Shown one piece after another: positions 34,730-42,975 of a stretch of 64,000 nucleotides of DNA. Every line of letters starts with the position of its first letter. The stretch's first letter is position 1. The notes below the pieces were generated by a model that saw only the letters and a list, made by a program, of their open reading frames with translations, was not told the DNA's origin and did not search any database. Source of the stretch: CAYWVO01 sp964461835 (GTDB lineage Bacteria; Zixibacteria; MSB-5A5; WJJR01; JAJRUJ01); the NCBI GenBank assembly GCA_964461835.1, contig CAYWVO010000016.1, positions 1 to 64,000 of the forward strand, written 5' to 3'. A program made the position numbers and the translations under genes.

Positions 34730-35524
34730 ATGCGCGTAGGATTTTTACAGATGGCTCCGGTTCTCGGTGATCGGGAGGTTACAATTGCCAAGATTGAACG
34801 TCTATTGGCAGGCAAACCCTTACCTGATTTGCTGGTTTTGCCGGAGTTGTGTAATTCGGGATACAATTTCAGCAGCCCAGATCACGCCCACGAGCTGGCA
34901 GAGGATCCGGCCCAAAGCCCGTTTTTGGAATTTCTTTCGACCTATTGCCGGCGAGGTTCTTGCCATATAGTCACCGGCCTAAATGAACGGGATGGCGACC
35001 AGGTGTTCAATACCGCTATGTTGATCGGCCCTGATGGTATCTTGGGGAAATACCGTAAGTTACACTTGTTTCTTAATGAAAAGGATTATTTCATTCCCGG
35101 CGATCTTGGGTTGCCGATCTTCGAGATTAGCGGGGTGAAAATCGGCATATTGATTTGCTTTGACTGGATTTTCCCGGAAATTTGGCGGATTCTGGCCTTG
35201 AAAGGGGTGGATATCATCTGTCACCCGTCGAATCTCGTCCTGCCGGGGATGGCGCAAAAGGGGATTGCTGTCCATGCCATGATCAACCGGTATTATGTTA
35301 TACTGGCCAATCGCATGGGTTCGGAGGGAGACCTTACCTTCACCGGATTATCAACCATAGTCGATCCCACTGGAACGGTGTTGGTGCAAGCGACCGCGGA
35401 AGAGGAAAGCCTCCATGTCGTAGAAATCGATCCGCTGCAGGCGCGCAATAAACAGGTGACCGCGAAAAACCATGTCTTGCGAGATCGGCGGCCTGATCAG
35501 TATCGGGCATTAATTGAACAATGA
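34730..35524 (+). CDS. carbon-nitrogen hydrolase (nitrilase superfamily amidase)
   Basis: This 264-residue enzyme has the Glu-Lys-Cys triad: Glu in LVLPELCNSGY (about residue 43), Lys in GKYRKLHLFLNEKD, and Cys in ILICFDWIFPE (about residue 144). The N-terminal VGFLQMAPVLGD and the ANRMGSEGDLTFTGLS segment fit aliphatic/omega-amidase-like members. Substrate cannot be set from sequence alone; N-carbamoyl or amide substrates are usual. The ribosome site is GAGGAAAG. Confidence 0.88.
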   Translation: MRVGFLQMAPVLGDREVTIAKIERLLAGKPLPDLLVLPELCNSGYNFSSPDHAHELAEDPAQSPFLEFLSTYCRRGSCHIVTGLNERDGDQVFNTAMLIGPDGILGKYRKLHLFLNEKDYFIPGDLGLPIFEISGVKIGILICFDWIFPEIWRILALKGVDIICHPSNLVLPGMAQKGIAVHAMINRYYVILANRMGSEGDLTFTGLSTIVDPTGTVLVQATAEEESLHVVEIDPLQARNKQVTAKNHVLRDRRPDQYRALIEQ

Positions 35525-35639
35525 TGGAATCCCAACTCCACCATTGACAAATCTTCAGATTTTTGCCGCATTTTGTGTATACAATAGATGGAAATGAGTT
35601 TATGAATTCCGAGGATTGATCGTGGGGGAAAGGTGACGT

Positions 35640-36344
35640 ATGCGTACATACTCACGGCTGTTTCTTTTAAGCGTCTGTTTGCTAGTTATCGGCTTGATGG
35701 TCACTGCTTCCGGGGAGACCAAACGGTACAAGGTCAAATGGGATATGGGCTTTGTCCCGCAAAAATCGAAGGTAATTCATACGTTTTATCTCAAAAATTC
35801 CAGCGATACGGCAATGACAATTGAGAAAATAAAGGCCGGCTGTTCCTGTACCGCTGTCCCCAAAATTGAGGGAGCAGTTGCACCGGGTGACAGTGTGGCG
35901 ATTCCAGTCACGTTCAGCTCCGGCCGGTACCACTACCGGGTGCAAAAAACAACGGTGGTGACCACCGTTAACCCGGAAATGGAAAAGGCCTACCTGAGCT
36001 TTCTCGCGCAAGTAATCGACGATCGGGATACGACCGAGTTCATGGAGATCGCGCCGCGGAGCCTCTCCTGGAATATTAAATCCGGACAAATGAAATTCGA
36101 AGATCAGGCCGTGCAATTCTCGAACAGGCATGACGATACCGTCACCGTGCGGGTGGTGGAATTTCCGGAAAAGCAATTTACCTGGGAGTTGCCGGATACG
36201 ACGCTGATTCCGGGGGAATCAGCGACCTTTCATGTGCATCCCCGTAATAATCAAACATTGCCGACAAATCAGGTGTATTCGGCCACGCTGGAATTTGCCG
36301 GACGATGGCCGATACGGGCAACGATACCCTTGGAAATAGAGTGA
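35640..36344 (+). CDS. DUF1573 envelope protein
   Basis: A signal peptide (LFLLSVCLLVIGLMVTASG) is followed by a DUF1573 domain (about residues 30-125). It has the F.LKNSSDTAMTI strand and the conserved CxC motif in KAGCSCTAVP. A second ASPM/SPD-2-like beta domain (about 140-234) ends in ATLEFAGRWPIRATIPLEIE. It would be periplasmic or surface-bound. The gene opens a three-gene row with an Ig-like lipoprotein (26 bp later) and a barrel. Confidence 0.82.
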   Translation: MRTYSRLFLLSVCLLVIGLMVTASGETKRYKVKWDMGFVPQKSKVIHTFYLKNSSDTAMTIEKIKAGCSCTAVPKIEGAVAPGDSVAIPVTFSSGRYHYRVQKTTVVTTVNPEMEKAYLSFLAQVIDDRDTTEFMEIAPRSLSWNIKSGQMKFEDQAVQFSNRHDDTVTVRVVEFPEKQFTWELPDTTLIPGESATFHVHPRNNQTLPTNQVYSATLEFAGRWPIRATIPLEIE

Positions 36345-36370
36345 TACTTCTTTGCTGAAAGGAGGTGGCG

Positions 36371-36772
36371 ATGAGATTTCTGAAACGGTTAACAGTGGTG
36401 CCGCTTCTTCTCATCCTCCTGTTGGGGCTTTTCAGCTGCAGCGATGATGATAATCCGACCAATGGTGAGAACAATCCGCCGACCATCGCCTCGCTGACTG
36501 CCTCTCCCGCGACATTTCGCAGCGGTGAAACGTGTACACTCCAGGTCGCCGCGAGTGACCCGGATGGTGACCAGTTAGCGTATCTCTGGGATCATCGCAA
36601 TGGTCAGGAAAAACTGGCCTGGGTTTCGGCAAGTGGGAACACGGCTGTACTGGGGACCTGTGGGTGTCCGGTACCGTTTTCGGTGGATGCGTGGGTGGTT
36701 TCCACGGTCGAAGATGGTCGCGGCGGCACGGCACGTGACAGCGTCGCCGTTGTCCTGCTCCCGGAGGAGTAG
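36371..36772 (+). CDS. Ig/PKD-like lipoprotein
   Basis: The ATG at 36371 follows AAAGGAGGTGGCG. The signal ends in the lipobox LFSC and is followed by an acidic, Asn-rich linker. One PKD/Ig-like domain (about residues 35-130) has the motif AASDPDGDQLAYLWDHRNG and a late GTCGCPVP cysteine pair. Full protein 133 aa. It sits between the DUF1573 and barrel genes and is probably co-transcribed with both; the barrel gene starts 3 bp after its stop. Confidence 0.78.
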   Translation: MRFLKRLTVVPLLLILLLGLFSCSDDDNPTNGENNPPTIASLTASPATFRSGETCTLQVAASDPDGDQLAYLWDHRNGQEKLAWVSASGNTAVLGTCGCPVPFSVDAWVVSTVEDGRGGTARDSVAVVLLPEE

Positions 36773-36775
36773 TAA

Positions 36776-37726
36776 ATGCGGGTTATGATAATCGCGATCC
36801 TGGTTTTTCTCTTCGCTGGTTTCTGCGGCGTTGGCTGGGCGCAAAACTGTTGCTCCCCCTCGGTCTCCCAGCAGGGCGTACTCGGCGAGACCGCCGCATT
36901 ACCGCAAACGCTGGATTTGGCGCTCCATTACGAGTTTCTGCGATCAAAGGGAAAATATGAGGGCGGTGACCCGGTCGTGGATCCGGAAGATACCCGATCC
37001 ACTTGGCAACGGTTTGTCCTCTCGGCCTCTTACGGTCTCGTGCCCCGCTTGAGTGTAGGAGCAATCGCACCCTATATTCAGAAAGAGAAAACACGCACGT
37101 ACGGCGGGTCGGATGAGATTCGCAACTGTGCGGAGGGTGTGGGCGACATCACCTTTCTGGTGCGGTACAGTCCCATCGGTCGGACGTTTGTCACGTATCG
37201 GGAACTGTCATTTGGCCTGGGCGTCAAGGCCCCGACCGGCCCCACCAACCGGCGAAATTTCAACTGCTCACTCCCCCGGGAGTTACAGCCGGGGACCGGT
37301 TCTTGGGATCTTCTGGGATCGGTCTCGTTTTTTCAGGGTTTCGAGCAGATTGATTTTGTCCTGGGTGGGACCTATGTGTACACCACCGAGGACGACGGGT
37401 ACGAGTTCGGCAATGAGTTTTCGTTTCTGGGGACGGCGAATATACATCTCCATCGGCGGGTCGATATCTCAGCCGCACTCTCCGGAATCATGCGTGGACA
37501 CGATTACGCCGCCGGCAAGCGGATCGACGTAACAGGGCGGGAACAACTCTGGTTGGTGCCGGGCATTCACTACAAAATTATCCCTGGATTCTTACGCTTG
37601 CAGTCGTTTTTCGAGGTGCCGGTATATCAACACTTCAATGGCGAACAGTTGGGCAGCGATTTCAACGTGCGGTTTGCCGTCGCCGGCACGATACCGCTCG
37701 GCCATGGCGACGAGGAAGAGTTCTGA
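36776..37726 (+). CDS. outer-membrane beta-barrel (transporter-like)
   Basis: This 316-residue protein has a signal peptide (IIAILVFLFAGFCGVGWAQ), then NCCSPS. About twelve amphipathic strands follow (LDLALHYEFLRSKG, FVLSASYGLVPRLSVGAIAPYI, ELSFGLGVKAPTGP, QIDFVLGGTYVYT, LRLQSFFEVPVYQHF, NVRFAVAGTIPLG). This resembles PF13557-type (MetA-pathway) barrels. It is coupled to the Ig-like lipoprotein. Cysteine pairs recur in all three proteins of the row, hinting at thiol or metal chemistry. Confidence 0.72.
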   Translation: MRVMIIAILVFLFAGFCGVGWAQNCCSPSVSQQGVLGETAALPQTLDLALHYEFLRSKGKYEGGDPVVDPEDTRSTWQRFVLSASYGLVPRLSVGAIAPYIQKEKTRTYGGSDEIRNCAEGVGDITFLVRYSPIGRTFVTYRELSFGLGVKAPTGPTNRRNFNCSLPRELQPGTGSWDLLGSVSFFQGFEQIDFVLGGTYVYTTEDDGYEFGNEFSFLGTANIHLHRRVDISAALSGIMRGHDYAAGKRIDVTGREQLWLVPGIHYKIIPGFLRLQSFFEVPVYQHFNGEQLGSDFNVRFAVAGTIPLGHGDEEEF

Positions 37727-37732
37727 TCCCGC

Positions 37733-38614
37733 CTACTTGCTGAATAATCTGACAATTGCCGTGTTCCACCCCGACGGTCCGATATCACCGGCCAACCGGG
37801 TTTTGATTGCCTGTCGCACCCGTCGGTCATATCGACCACCGTGCCGTTTGACCAGCAGCGGAATATCTGAGGCGGCAAACAGCGACACGTCATTGGGTGA
37901 ATCTCCCAGGCCTACAATTGTCACTGAACCGCCTGATTCTTCTTCATACCACTGGCGCAGCTTGGCAATCGCCGTTCCTTTGTCGGTCTTGCCAATGAGG
38001 TGGTAGAACCGCCCTCCCTGGATGATGTTCATCCCCAGGCGATCAAAATGCGTGAACATTTTCTCCAGAGTCCTCTGTCCCGGCGACTTCTCGAACAAAA
38101 ACGGTTCGTCAAAATCCCGTTGTTTCACCAGTGGTCCGATTTCTCGCGGAACATCGCATAGTTCAGCAACTTCATCGGGGGATAAATCGCCGAAACCTGT
38201 TATCGGAACCTGGTATTGCTTACGAAAATCCACCAACGCCTGACGCAGTTGCCGGTAGGGAAGTCCCAGCGTGATTGCGTACAATCCGGTTTTCTTCCGC
38301 GCGCCGGTCGGCTTACGGGAAACCCGCTCTGGATGGAACCAGATTGCTCCGCCGGTTTCGGAAATAAAGGGGTCACTGATTCCCATTTGTTTCTGCAATT
38401 GCACCAGTTCAACCCGTGTTTTGGAGGTGCAGTATACCAGAGGTACGCCCAGACGTTTCAATAACTGTACTGCGGCTTTCGCGCGTTTCCAGGAGTATTC
38501 GCGGAAATCCAGGAGTGACCCGTCGAGATCGGTGACCACCATTGCGCGTTGCGGGTCAATTTTTTTCGTCGACGCCATATCCACGTATATACGTGATTTA
38601 TAGAGGCTCTGCAT
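37733..38614 (-). CDS. HAD-IIB phosphatase, mannosyl-3-phosphoglycerate phosphatase type
   Basis: This 293-residue protein has HAD motif 1 VTDLDGSLLD, motif 2 YCTSKTR, a Lys in the cap/core junction (IGKTDKGTAIAKL), and motif 4 VGLGDSPNDVSLF. The SETGGAIWF and FGDLSPDEVAELC segments match the MPGP subfamily, which makes the solute mannosylglycerate. No mannosyl-3-phosphoglycerate synthase is adjacent, so related sugar phosphates are possible. Two starts are open: ATG at 38614 or, closer to the HAD core, 38578; neither has a clear ribosome site. Confidence 0.8.
   Translation of the reverse strand: MQSLYKSRIYVDMASTKKIDPQRAMVVTDLDGSLLDFREYSWKRAKAAVQLLKRLGVPLVYCTSKTRVELVQLQKQMGISDPFISETGGAIWFHPERVSRKPTGARKKTGLYAITLGLPYRQLRQALVDFRKQYQVPITGFGDLSPDEVAELCDVPREIGPLVKQRDFDEPFLFEKSPGQRTLEKMFTHFDRLGMNIIQGGRFYHLIGKTDKGTAIAKLRQWYEEESGGSVTIVGLGDSPNDVSLFAASDIPLLVKRHGGRYDRRVRQAIKTRLAGDIGPSGWNTAIVRLFSK
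38582..38595. promoter_or_regulatory. 14-bp perfect palindrome in the phosphatase start region
   Basis: CACGTATATACGTG lies just upstream of the inner start (38578) of the phosphatase gene. It could be an operator or a -10 region on the minus strand. Confidence 0.3.
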
Positions 38615-38679
38615 CGTGAATCATCTTTGATAGATTTTCATTGACTCAAAATGGATCAGACGTTATTTTGGGATTGCGT

Positions 38680-38845
38680 TCGGTCACGTGCATGAAGGCA
38701 CGAGGGAAGGCGGTGAGAATCCGCCACAGCCCCGCTGCTGTGATCGGCGACGACAGTGATCGAGGGGGAAGCCCCGCCACTGGAGTTGTGTTCCGGGAAG
38801 GTTGATCGCTGGAGGTCTGAGCCGTAAGTCAGAAGACCTGCCGGA
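38680..38845 (+). ncRNA. cobalamin (B12) riboswitch aptamer
   Basis: The conserved core is present in order: AGGGAAGGCGGTGAGAATCC, GCCACAGCCCCGCTGCTGTGA, a GCCACTGGAG element, CCGGGAAGGTTGATCGCTGG, and the B12 box AAGTCAGAAGACCTGCC (38826-38842). It is on the plus strand upstream of the TonB receptor gene and should shut it off when B12 is bound. Ends are approximate. Confidence 0.95.
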
Positions 38846-38928
38846 CGCCCCGCAATGGGACACTCATCGATGCCCGGTGAGTGCCAGGCCTTCGCGGGAG
38901 GGTCGGGCGTAAAACACATTTACCGCTG

Positions 38929-38959
38929 GCCCGTCTCGCGAAGACGGGCGTCTTATTTT
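38929..38959 (+). terminator. riboswitch-controlled terminator
   Basis: GCCCGTCT (38929-38936) pairs with AGACGGGC (38942-38949) around a 5-nt loop and is followed by GTCTTATTTT. It lies between aptamer and coding start, so it is the likely expression platform. It also excludes the TTG at 38958 as a start. Confidence 0.75.
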
Positions 38960-39005
38960 GTGCCGTTCCCTGCGGGTCACAGCTAACCGGCGAGGGCCCG
39001 GTATC

Positions 39006-41186
39006 GTGCTGTCCCGTCTCATCCACCCAGTTCTTAGCACCGCACTGTGTGTGATCCTCCCCGTCGGAATTGTGTACGGCGGAGGTCTTGACGTACGGGT
39101 CGAGGGCGTTGTCCTGGACGACGAAAGCGGGTTGCCCTTGGAGCACGCGGAAGTGCGATTGGGAGAAGGCCGCTTTGTCACCCACACCGATCATCGCGGA
39201 GAATTCGCCTTTGAACATATCCCCGCCGGCCGCTGGAAGCTGCTGATTACTCGATTTGGCTATCGTGACGCCGAACCGCAGTGGATCATGGTCGCGGATG
39301 ATGTGGCGAATCAGATACGTGTGTATCTGACACCACGTCCTTTTGTCCTGCCCGAACAACAGGTATATGGCTCCTTGGGTGAAATTGAGGATCGGCCGGG
39401 AACAGTGCAGCTTACAAACGAGCAGTTGACCGCGAACGGTTTTACCAATCTTGTCGATGCACTTGCCTCTTTGCCCGGAGTGATTGTCAATGCCGGTTAC
39501 ACGGCCGGCGGAAATCAGCAGATTATCATTCGCGGCGAAAGCGGTAAGCGGTTGGCGATTGAACTGGATGGCGTACCGCTTGCCGATGGTGTTCGGGGAG
39601 AGGCAGATTTATCGGCGGTGCCCCTGAGTGCGGTTGAATCGATCACGTTACACCGCGGGAGCAGCTGGCGCAGCGGGGCGTTGGGGGGGCTGGTACAAAT
39701 AAAATCACGCTCGGTTTTTCCCACTGAGCGTGGAGTATCGTTGCAATTCGGTTCGTTTGCTTCCTGGCTGGCCGCACCACATTTCTCCGGATCAATCACC
39801 TCGGATATCGGCTATGTACTTTCGGCTGAATTCGCCGGCCGAAATGATGCGTACAAGTATGTGCGGCAAACTGGGAGCGATACCGCTCGGCCCAATACCG
39901 AATACGGTCGGGAAAATCTCTACGGAAAGGTCGGTGGTCGCATTCCGGGCATTGGTTCGTGGGGAGTGTCCGGTTTGCATTATCAAAATGAGCGGGGCAG
40001 CCCCGGGCCATTACATGAATCATCACCACGGGCAATCCTGAATGACCAGCGACAGCTTTTAACTGCCGCTCTCGAGGGAAGTCCCGCATCCCGGCTGGAC
40101 GCCTCCGCGCAAATCGCAATTTCCTCTTATCGTACGCGCTATCGCAATCCCGACCCGATTAAGGCCCAGTCGCAATTTGATGAAGTGCTGTACAAGTCAA
40201 GTGGAGAAGTGGTGTATCAGCCTTCACAGTCGTCCCGCTGGACACTCCGGGCCGGCGGTGAGCTGCTTCATCGCGAGGTGACCGGGCGAAATTTCCTCGC
40301 ACCATCGCGGTCCTTCGGGGACGCTGATCGCACGGCCAATGCCTTCTGGCTCTCGGGGACAGTTCGGTCACCCCGGTCATTGCCTGCCGGATGGGGGAGA
40401 GGTCATTTGCACGTCGGTGTTCGGTATGACCGCGATGCCCATAGCCCGGATTTCTGGGCGCCACAATTCAGTACTGCCTGGAGTTGGGGTGAGTCCTGGC
40501 GTGTTACTCTGTCCGGCGACTGGGGACGCGCATTTCGCCGACCGTTGTTGACGTCGTTGTTCTGGAAGGAAGATATATTTTCCCAGGGAAATCCTGATCT
40601 GGCTCCGGAGACCGCACGGGAATGGTCTGCGGGCGTGGAAGTACACATCCCGATTCCCGACCTCTCGCTTGGGACGACGTTTTTCGATCGCACATATGAC
40701 GGTTTCATCGAATGGGAACGCCGCTTGGGCGGCCGCTGGGCGCCGGTCAACCTGGAGCAGGCGTCCCTGATCGGACGAGAAGACGCGATTACCTGGGATT
40801 CCTGGGGTAACCATGTCTCGCTTGAGTTTTTCCATACCCTGATGTGGTCTACTAATCAATCACCCGATAGAAACGAACGTGGCAAGTTTTTGCTCTTTCG
40901 CCCCAAACATACCTATCAGGTGAGAGCTAACCTGGAATTCCGGGAATTCCAACTACGGGCCGGCGGCCGCTGGGTCGACCGGCGCTATATTCGCAAGCAG
41001 AATACCAAGTGGCTACCGCCATATCGCTGGTTTGATATCGGCGTGGAGCAGCAAGTGCTGGTTAAACCAGTTGAATGCACCATCACGGTTTCCGGGAAAA
41101 ACCTAACCAATGAACCAGTCGAATTGCTGGAACGCTACCCACTCCCGGGTCGTTCCTGGTATCTCGCCCTTCACGTTCATTTTTAA
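39006..41186 (+). CDS. BtuB-like TonB-dependent receptor (cobalamin)
   Basis: The GTG at 39006 (726 aa) follows GGCGAGGG and begins the signal peptide; longer starts fall in the terminator. An N-terminal carboxypeptidase-like regulatory domain (about residues 28-105: GVVLDDESGLPLEHAEVRLGEG) is followed by a plug (LVDALASLPGVIVNAGYTAGG...IIIRGESGKRLAIELDGVPL). The rest is a 22-strand-type barrel ending in RSWYLALHVHF with terminal aromatic Phe. Control by a cobalamin riboswitch identifies B12 or a corrinoid as cargo. The propeller gene starts 13 bp downstream. Confidence 0.92.
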   Translation: MLSRLIHPVLSTALCVILPVGIVYGGGLDVRVEGVVLDDESGLPLEHAEVRLGEGRFVTHTDHRGEFAFEHIPAGRWKLLITRFGYRDAEPQWIMVADDVANQIRVYLTPRPFVLPEQQVYGSLGEIEDRPGTVQLTNEQLTANGFTNLVDALASLPGVIVNAGYTAGGNQQIIIRGESGKRLAIELDGVPLADGVRGEADLSAVPLSAVESITLHRGSSWRSGALGGLVQIKSRSVFPTERGVSLQFGSFASWLAAPHFSGSITSDIGYVLSAEFAGRNDAYKYVRQTGSDTARPNTEYGRENLYGKVGGRIPGIGSWGVSGLHYQNERGSPGPLHESSPRAILNDQRQLLTAALEGSPASRLDASAQIAISSYRTRYRNPDPIKAQSQFDEVLYKSSGEVVYQPSQSSRWTLRAGGELLHREVTGRNFLAPSRSFGDADRTANAFWLSGTVRSPRSLPAGWGRGHLHVGVRYDRDAHSPDFWAPQFSTAWSWGESWRVTLSGDWGRAFRRPLLTSLFWKEDIFSQGNPDLAPETAREWSAGVEVHIPIPDLSLGTTFFDRTYDGFIEWERRLGGRWAPVNLEQASLIGREDAITWDSWGNHVSLEFFHTLMWSTNQSPDRNERGKFLLFRPKHTYQVRANLEFREFQLRAGGRWVDRRYIRKQNTKWLPPYRWFDIGVEQQVLVKPVECTITVSGKNLTNEPVELLERYPLPGRSWYLALHVHF

Positions 41187-41199
41187 GAGGAGGAAAAGC

Positions 41200-42453
41200 A
41201 TGATCTCCCGCAACCGCAAAACCAATCATACAATCCACATCACCGTGCATTTCGGTGTTCTGGCGTTGCTCATAATCTGCTTTGCCGGATCAGTGCAGGC
41301 ACAGGATGTCAACGAATTGTATGTGATCAACAGCAACGCCGAAACGTTGGACCGGGTGGATTTGATCACCGGCACAGTGGATCACGACGTGGCGACGCTT
41401 GGCCTGTATCCTAATCGCATCTACGTGAATGACACCCTCGGCATTGTGGTGAACTCCGGCGACGCCAATTTGCAATTAATCGACCTTTCGGATTTTTCCA
41501 CCATCGGCTATGTGAATTTCACCGAGGGAGATAATCCCTGGGAAATCGAAGTAGTCGGCGATACGGCAGCGTATGTGTCACTCTTTCTCGCCAACGAAGT
41601 GGCCTATGTCGATCTGGTTTCGCGTACCGTTATTGATCGCATCTCCGTCGGTCATCGCCCGGAAGGATTGGTCGTTGATGGTAATCGGGTGTATGTCGTG
41701 CACACGGCATTTAACGACATCGAATTTGTGTATGACCAGGGCATGGTCTACGTGATTGATAAACCGAGTTTCACTGTGTTTGATTCTGTAGAAACCGCGA
41801 CCAATCCACAGGATATCGTGCGGGCGCCTGACGGTACGTTGCACATTCTCTGTACCGGCAATTACGTGGATGAGTTCGGTACTATTGACGTGCTCAACCC
41901 GGTCAGCCTCAGCATTGTCGACAACATTCCCATCGGCGGATCGCCCGGTGTGATCCATCTGAATCGGGGAGGCCATGTGTATTTAGCGGATTTCGGCTGG
42001 ACCCAGGGATACATCTACGAATATGACGCGCGCACGCGCCAAGTCATTCATGACAGTAGCAATCCTATCGCGCCGCCCGGCAGCGAATGCGCGTACATTA
42101 CCGGTGATATGTCAGACAATTTCTTCGTTTGCCATTTCAACAATGACAACATCGGTGAATATGCTAACGACGATCTTCCCACGGGACGGACGTTCGCGGT
42201 CGGTGATGGACCGATCGCCGCCGCGGTTCGGACCAACCGGCTTCCCGGAGATGTAAATGGCAGCAATACCGTGGATCCCGTCGATGTGGCATTCGCCGTG
42301 ATACACATATATCGTGGATATCCACTGCCGGGATTGCCCGCCGCGCTGGACGTCAACCGTGATTGTTCCAACGATCCGCTCGATGTGCAATTCTTGGTGC
42401 ACTATGTGTACAGGGCGCAGGGTTTCCTCCTGTGGGGTTGTGTCTCGGAATAA
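41200..42453 (+). CDS. secreted YncE/YVTN beta-propeller with dockerin-like tail, BtuG-like candidate
   Basis: The ATG at 41200 follows AGGAGGAAAAGC. A signal peptide (FGVLALLIICFAGSVQAQ) precedes about seven YVTN-type blades (NELYVINSNAETLDRVDLI, LVVDGNRVYVVH, DIVRAPDGTLHILC, GVIHLNRGGHVYLADFG). Two dockerin-type Ca loops follow: GDVNGSNTVDPVDVAFAVIH and DVNRDCSNDPLDVQFLVHYV. Bacteroides BtuG is a surface propeller of this class that binds B12 and sits on BtuB. Position after the riboswitch and receptor supports the same job here. It lacks a lipobox, unlike BtuG. Confidence 0.8.
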   Translation: MISRNRKTNHTIHITVHFGVLALLIICFAGSVQAQDVNELYVINSNAETLDRVDLITGTVDHDVATLGLYPNRIYVNDTLGIVVNSGDANLQLIDLSDFSTIGYVNFTEGDNPWEIEVVGDTAAYVSLFLANEVAYVDLVSRTVIDRISVGHRPEGLVVDGNRVYVVHTAFNDIEFVYDQGMVYVIDKPSFTVFDSVETATNPQDIVRAPDGTLHILCTGNYVDEFGTIDVLNPVSLSIVDNIPIGGSPGVIHLNRGGHVYLADFGWTQGYIYEYDARTRQVIHDSSNPIAPPGSECAYITGDMSDNFFVCHFNNDNIGEYANDDLPTGRTFAVGDGPIAAAVRTNRLPGDVNGSNTVDPVDVAFAVIHIYRGYPLPGLPAALDVNRDCSNDPLDVQFLVHYVYRAQGFLLWGCVSE

Positions 42454-42456
42454 CAT

Positions 42457-42900
42457 ATGGAAAGCATGGGAATTCCATTGTTCCGCATCTGTCCGCTCAT
42501 CCTGGTCGCAGGTGTATTGGCGCTGACCGGTTGTAGCCGGGAGCAACACGCACCGGAGACGACTGCCGGCAAAAACCAACAGACAATGGCAATGACCGAC
42601 TCTCTGTGGCTGGTTGTGGAGTATGCGGCCGAAGACGCGGATACGTTTTCGCTGTTCCATCCGGGGAGTGACACGCTCACCGTCCAGAAGTTGCTCGTCC
42701 GCGTCACTGACCGGCAGAGAATCAACCTGGAGATCGAACGATACGCCTTTGGCGCCATGATCACCACCATCCGTGACCGGACCAACGGCGCAGGCGGCTA
42801 TTGGCTGTACACGGTCAATAGCAAGCCTGTCCCCAAGGCGGCGTCTGCACATCAGCTCACCCCTGGCGACACGGTCCGGTTCTTCTTTACCGACCGGTAA
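42457..42900 (+). CDS. DUF4430 (transcobalamin C-terminal-like) lipoprotein
   Basis: This 147-residue protein has a lipobox (GVLALTGC) and a linker. A domain at about residues 50-147 has the DUF4430 pattern: a FSLFHPGSDTLTVQKLL strand region, GGYWLYTVNSKPVPKAASAHQL, and the final PGDTVRFFFTD. DUF4430 resembles the C-terminal beta-domain with which transcobalamin and intrinsic factor close over B12. It starts 3 bp after the propeller stop. I infer a B12 (or corrinoid) binding role at the cell surface or in the periplasm; the N-terminal alpha-barrel of human carriers is absent. Confidence 0.8.
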   Translation: MESMGIPLFRICPLILVAGVLALTGCSREQHAPETTAGKNQQTMAMTDSLWLVVEYAAEDADTFSLFHPGSDTLTVQKLLVRVTDRQRINLEIERYAFGAMITTIRDRTNGAGGYWLYTVNSKPVPKAASAHQLTPGDTVRFFFTDR

Positions 42901-42975
42901 GAAAACCGAAGGCTGCCGGAAATCGAATTGACCTCTGTACCTTCCAGGAGGATATTCCTTCTGGAGGTGGCCGCC

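Noticed and set aside
35543..35586. Promoter before the DUF1573 gene (TTGACA and TATACAAT)
   Set aside because: The two boxes are 28 bp apart, too far for a sigma70 promoter, so neither was called.
38958..39005. Longer N-terminus of the TonB receptor from the TTG at 38958
   Set aside because: This codon sits in the T-run of the riboswitch terminator, and the signal peptide begins at the GTG at 39006.
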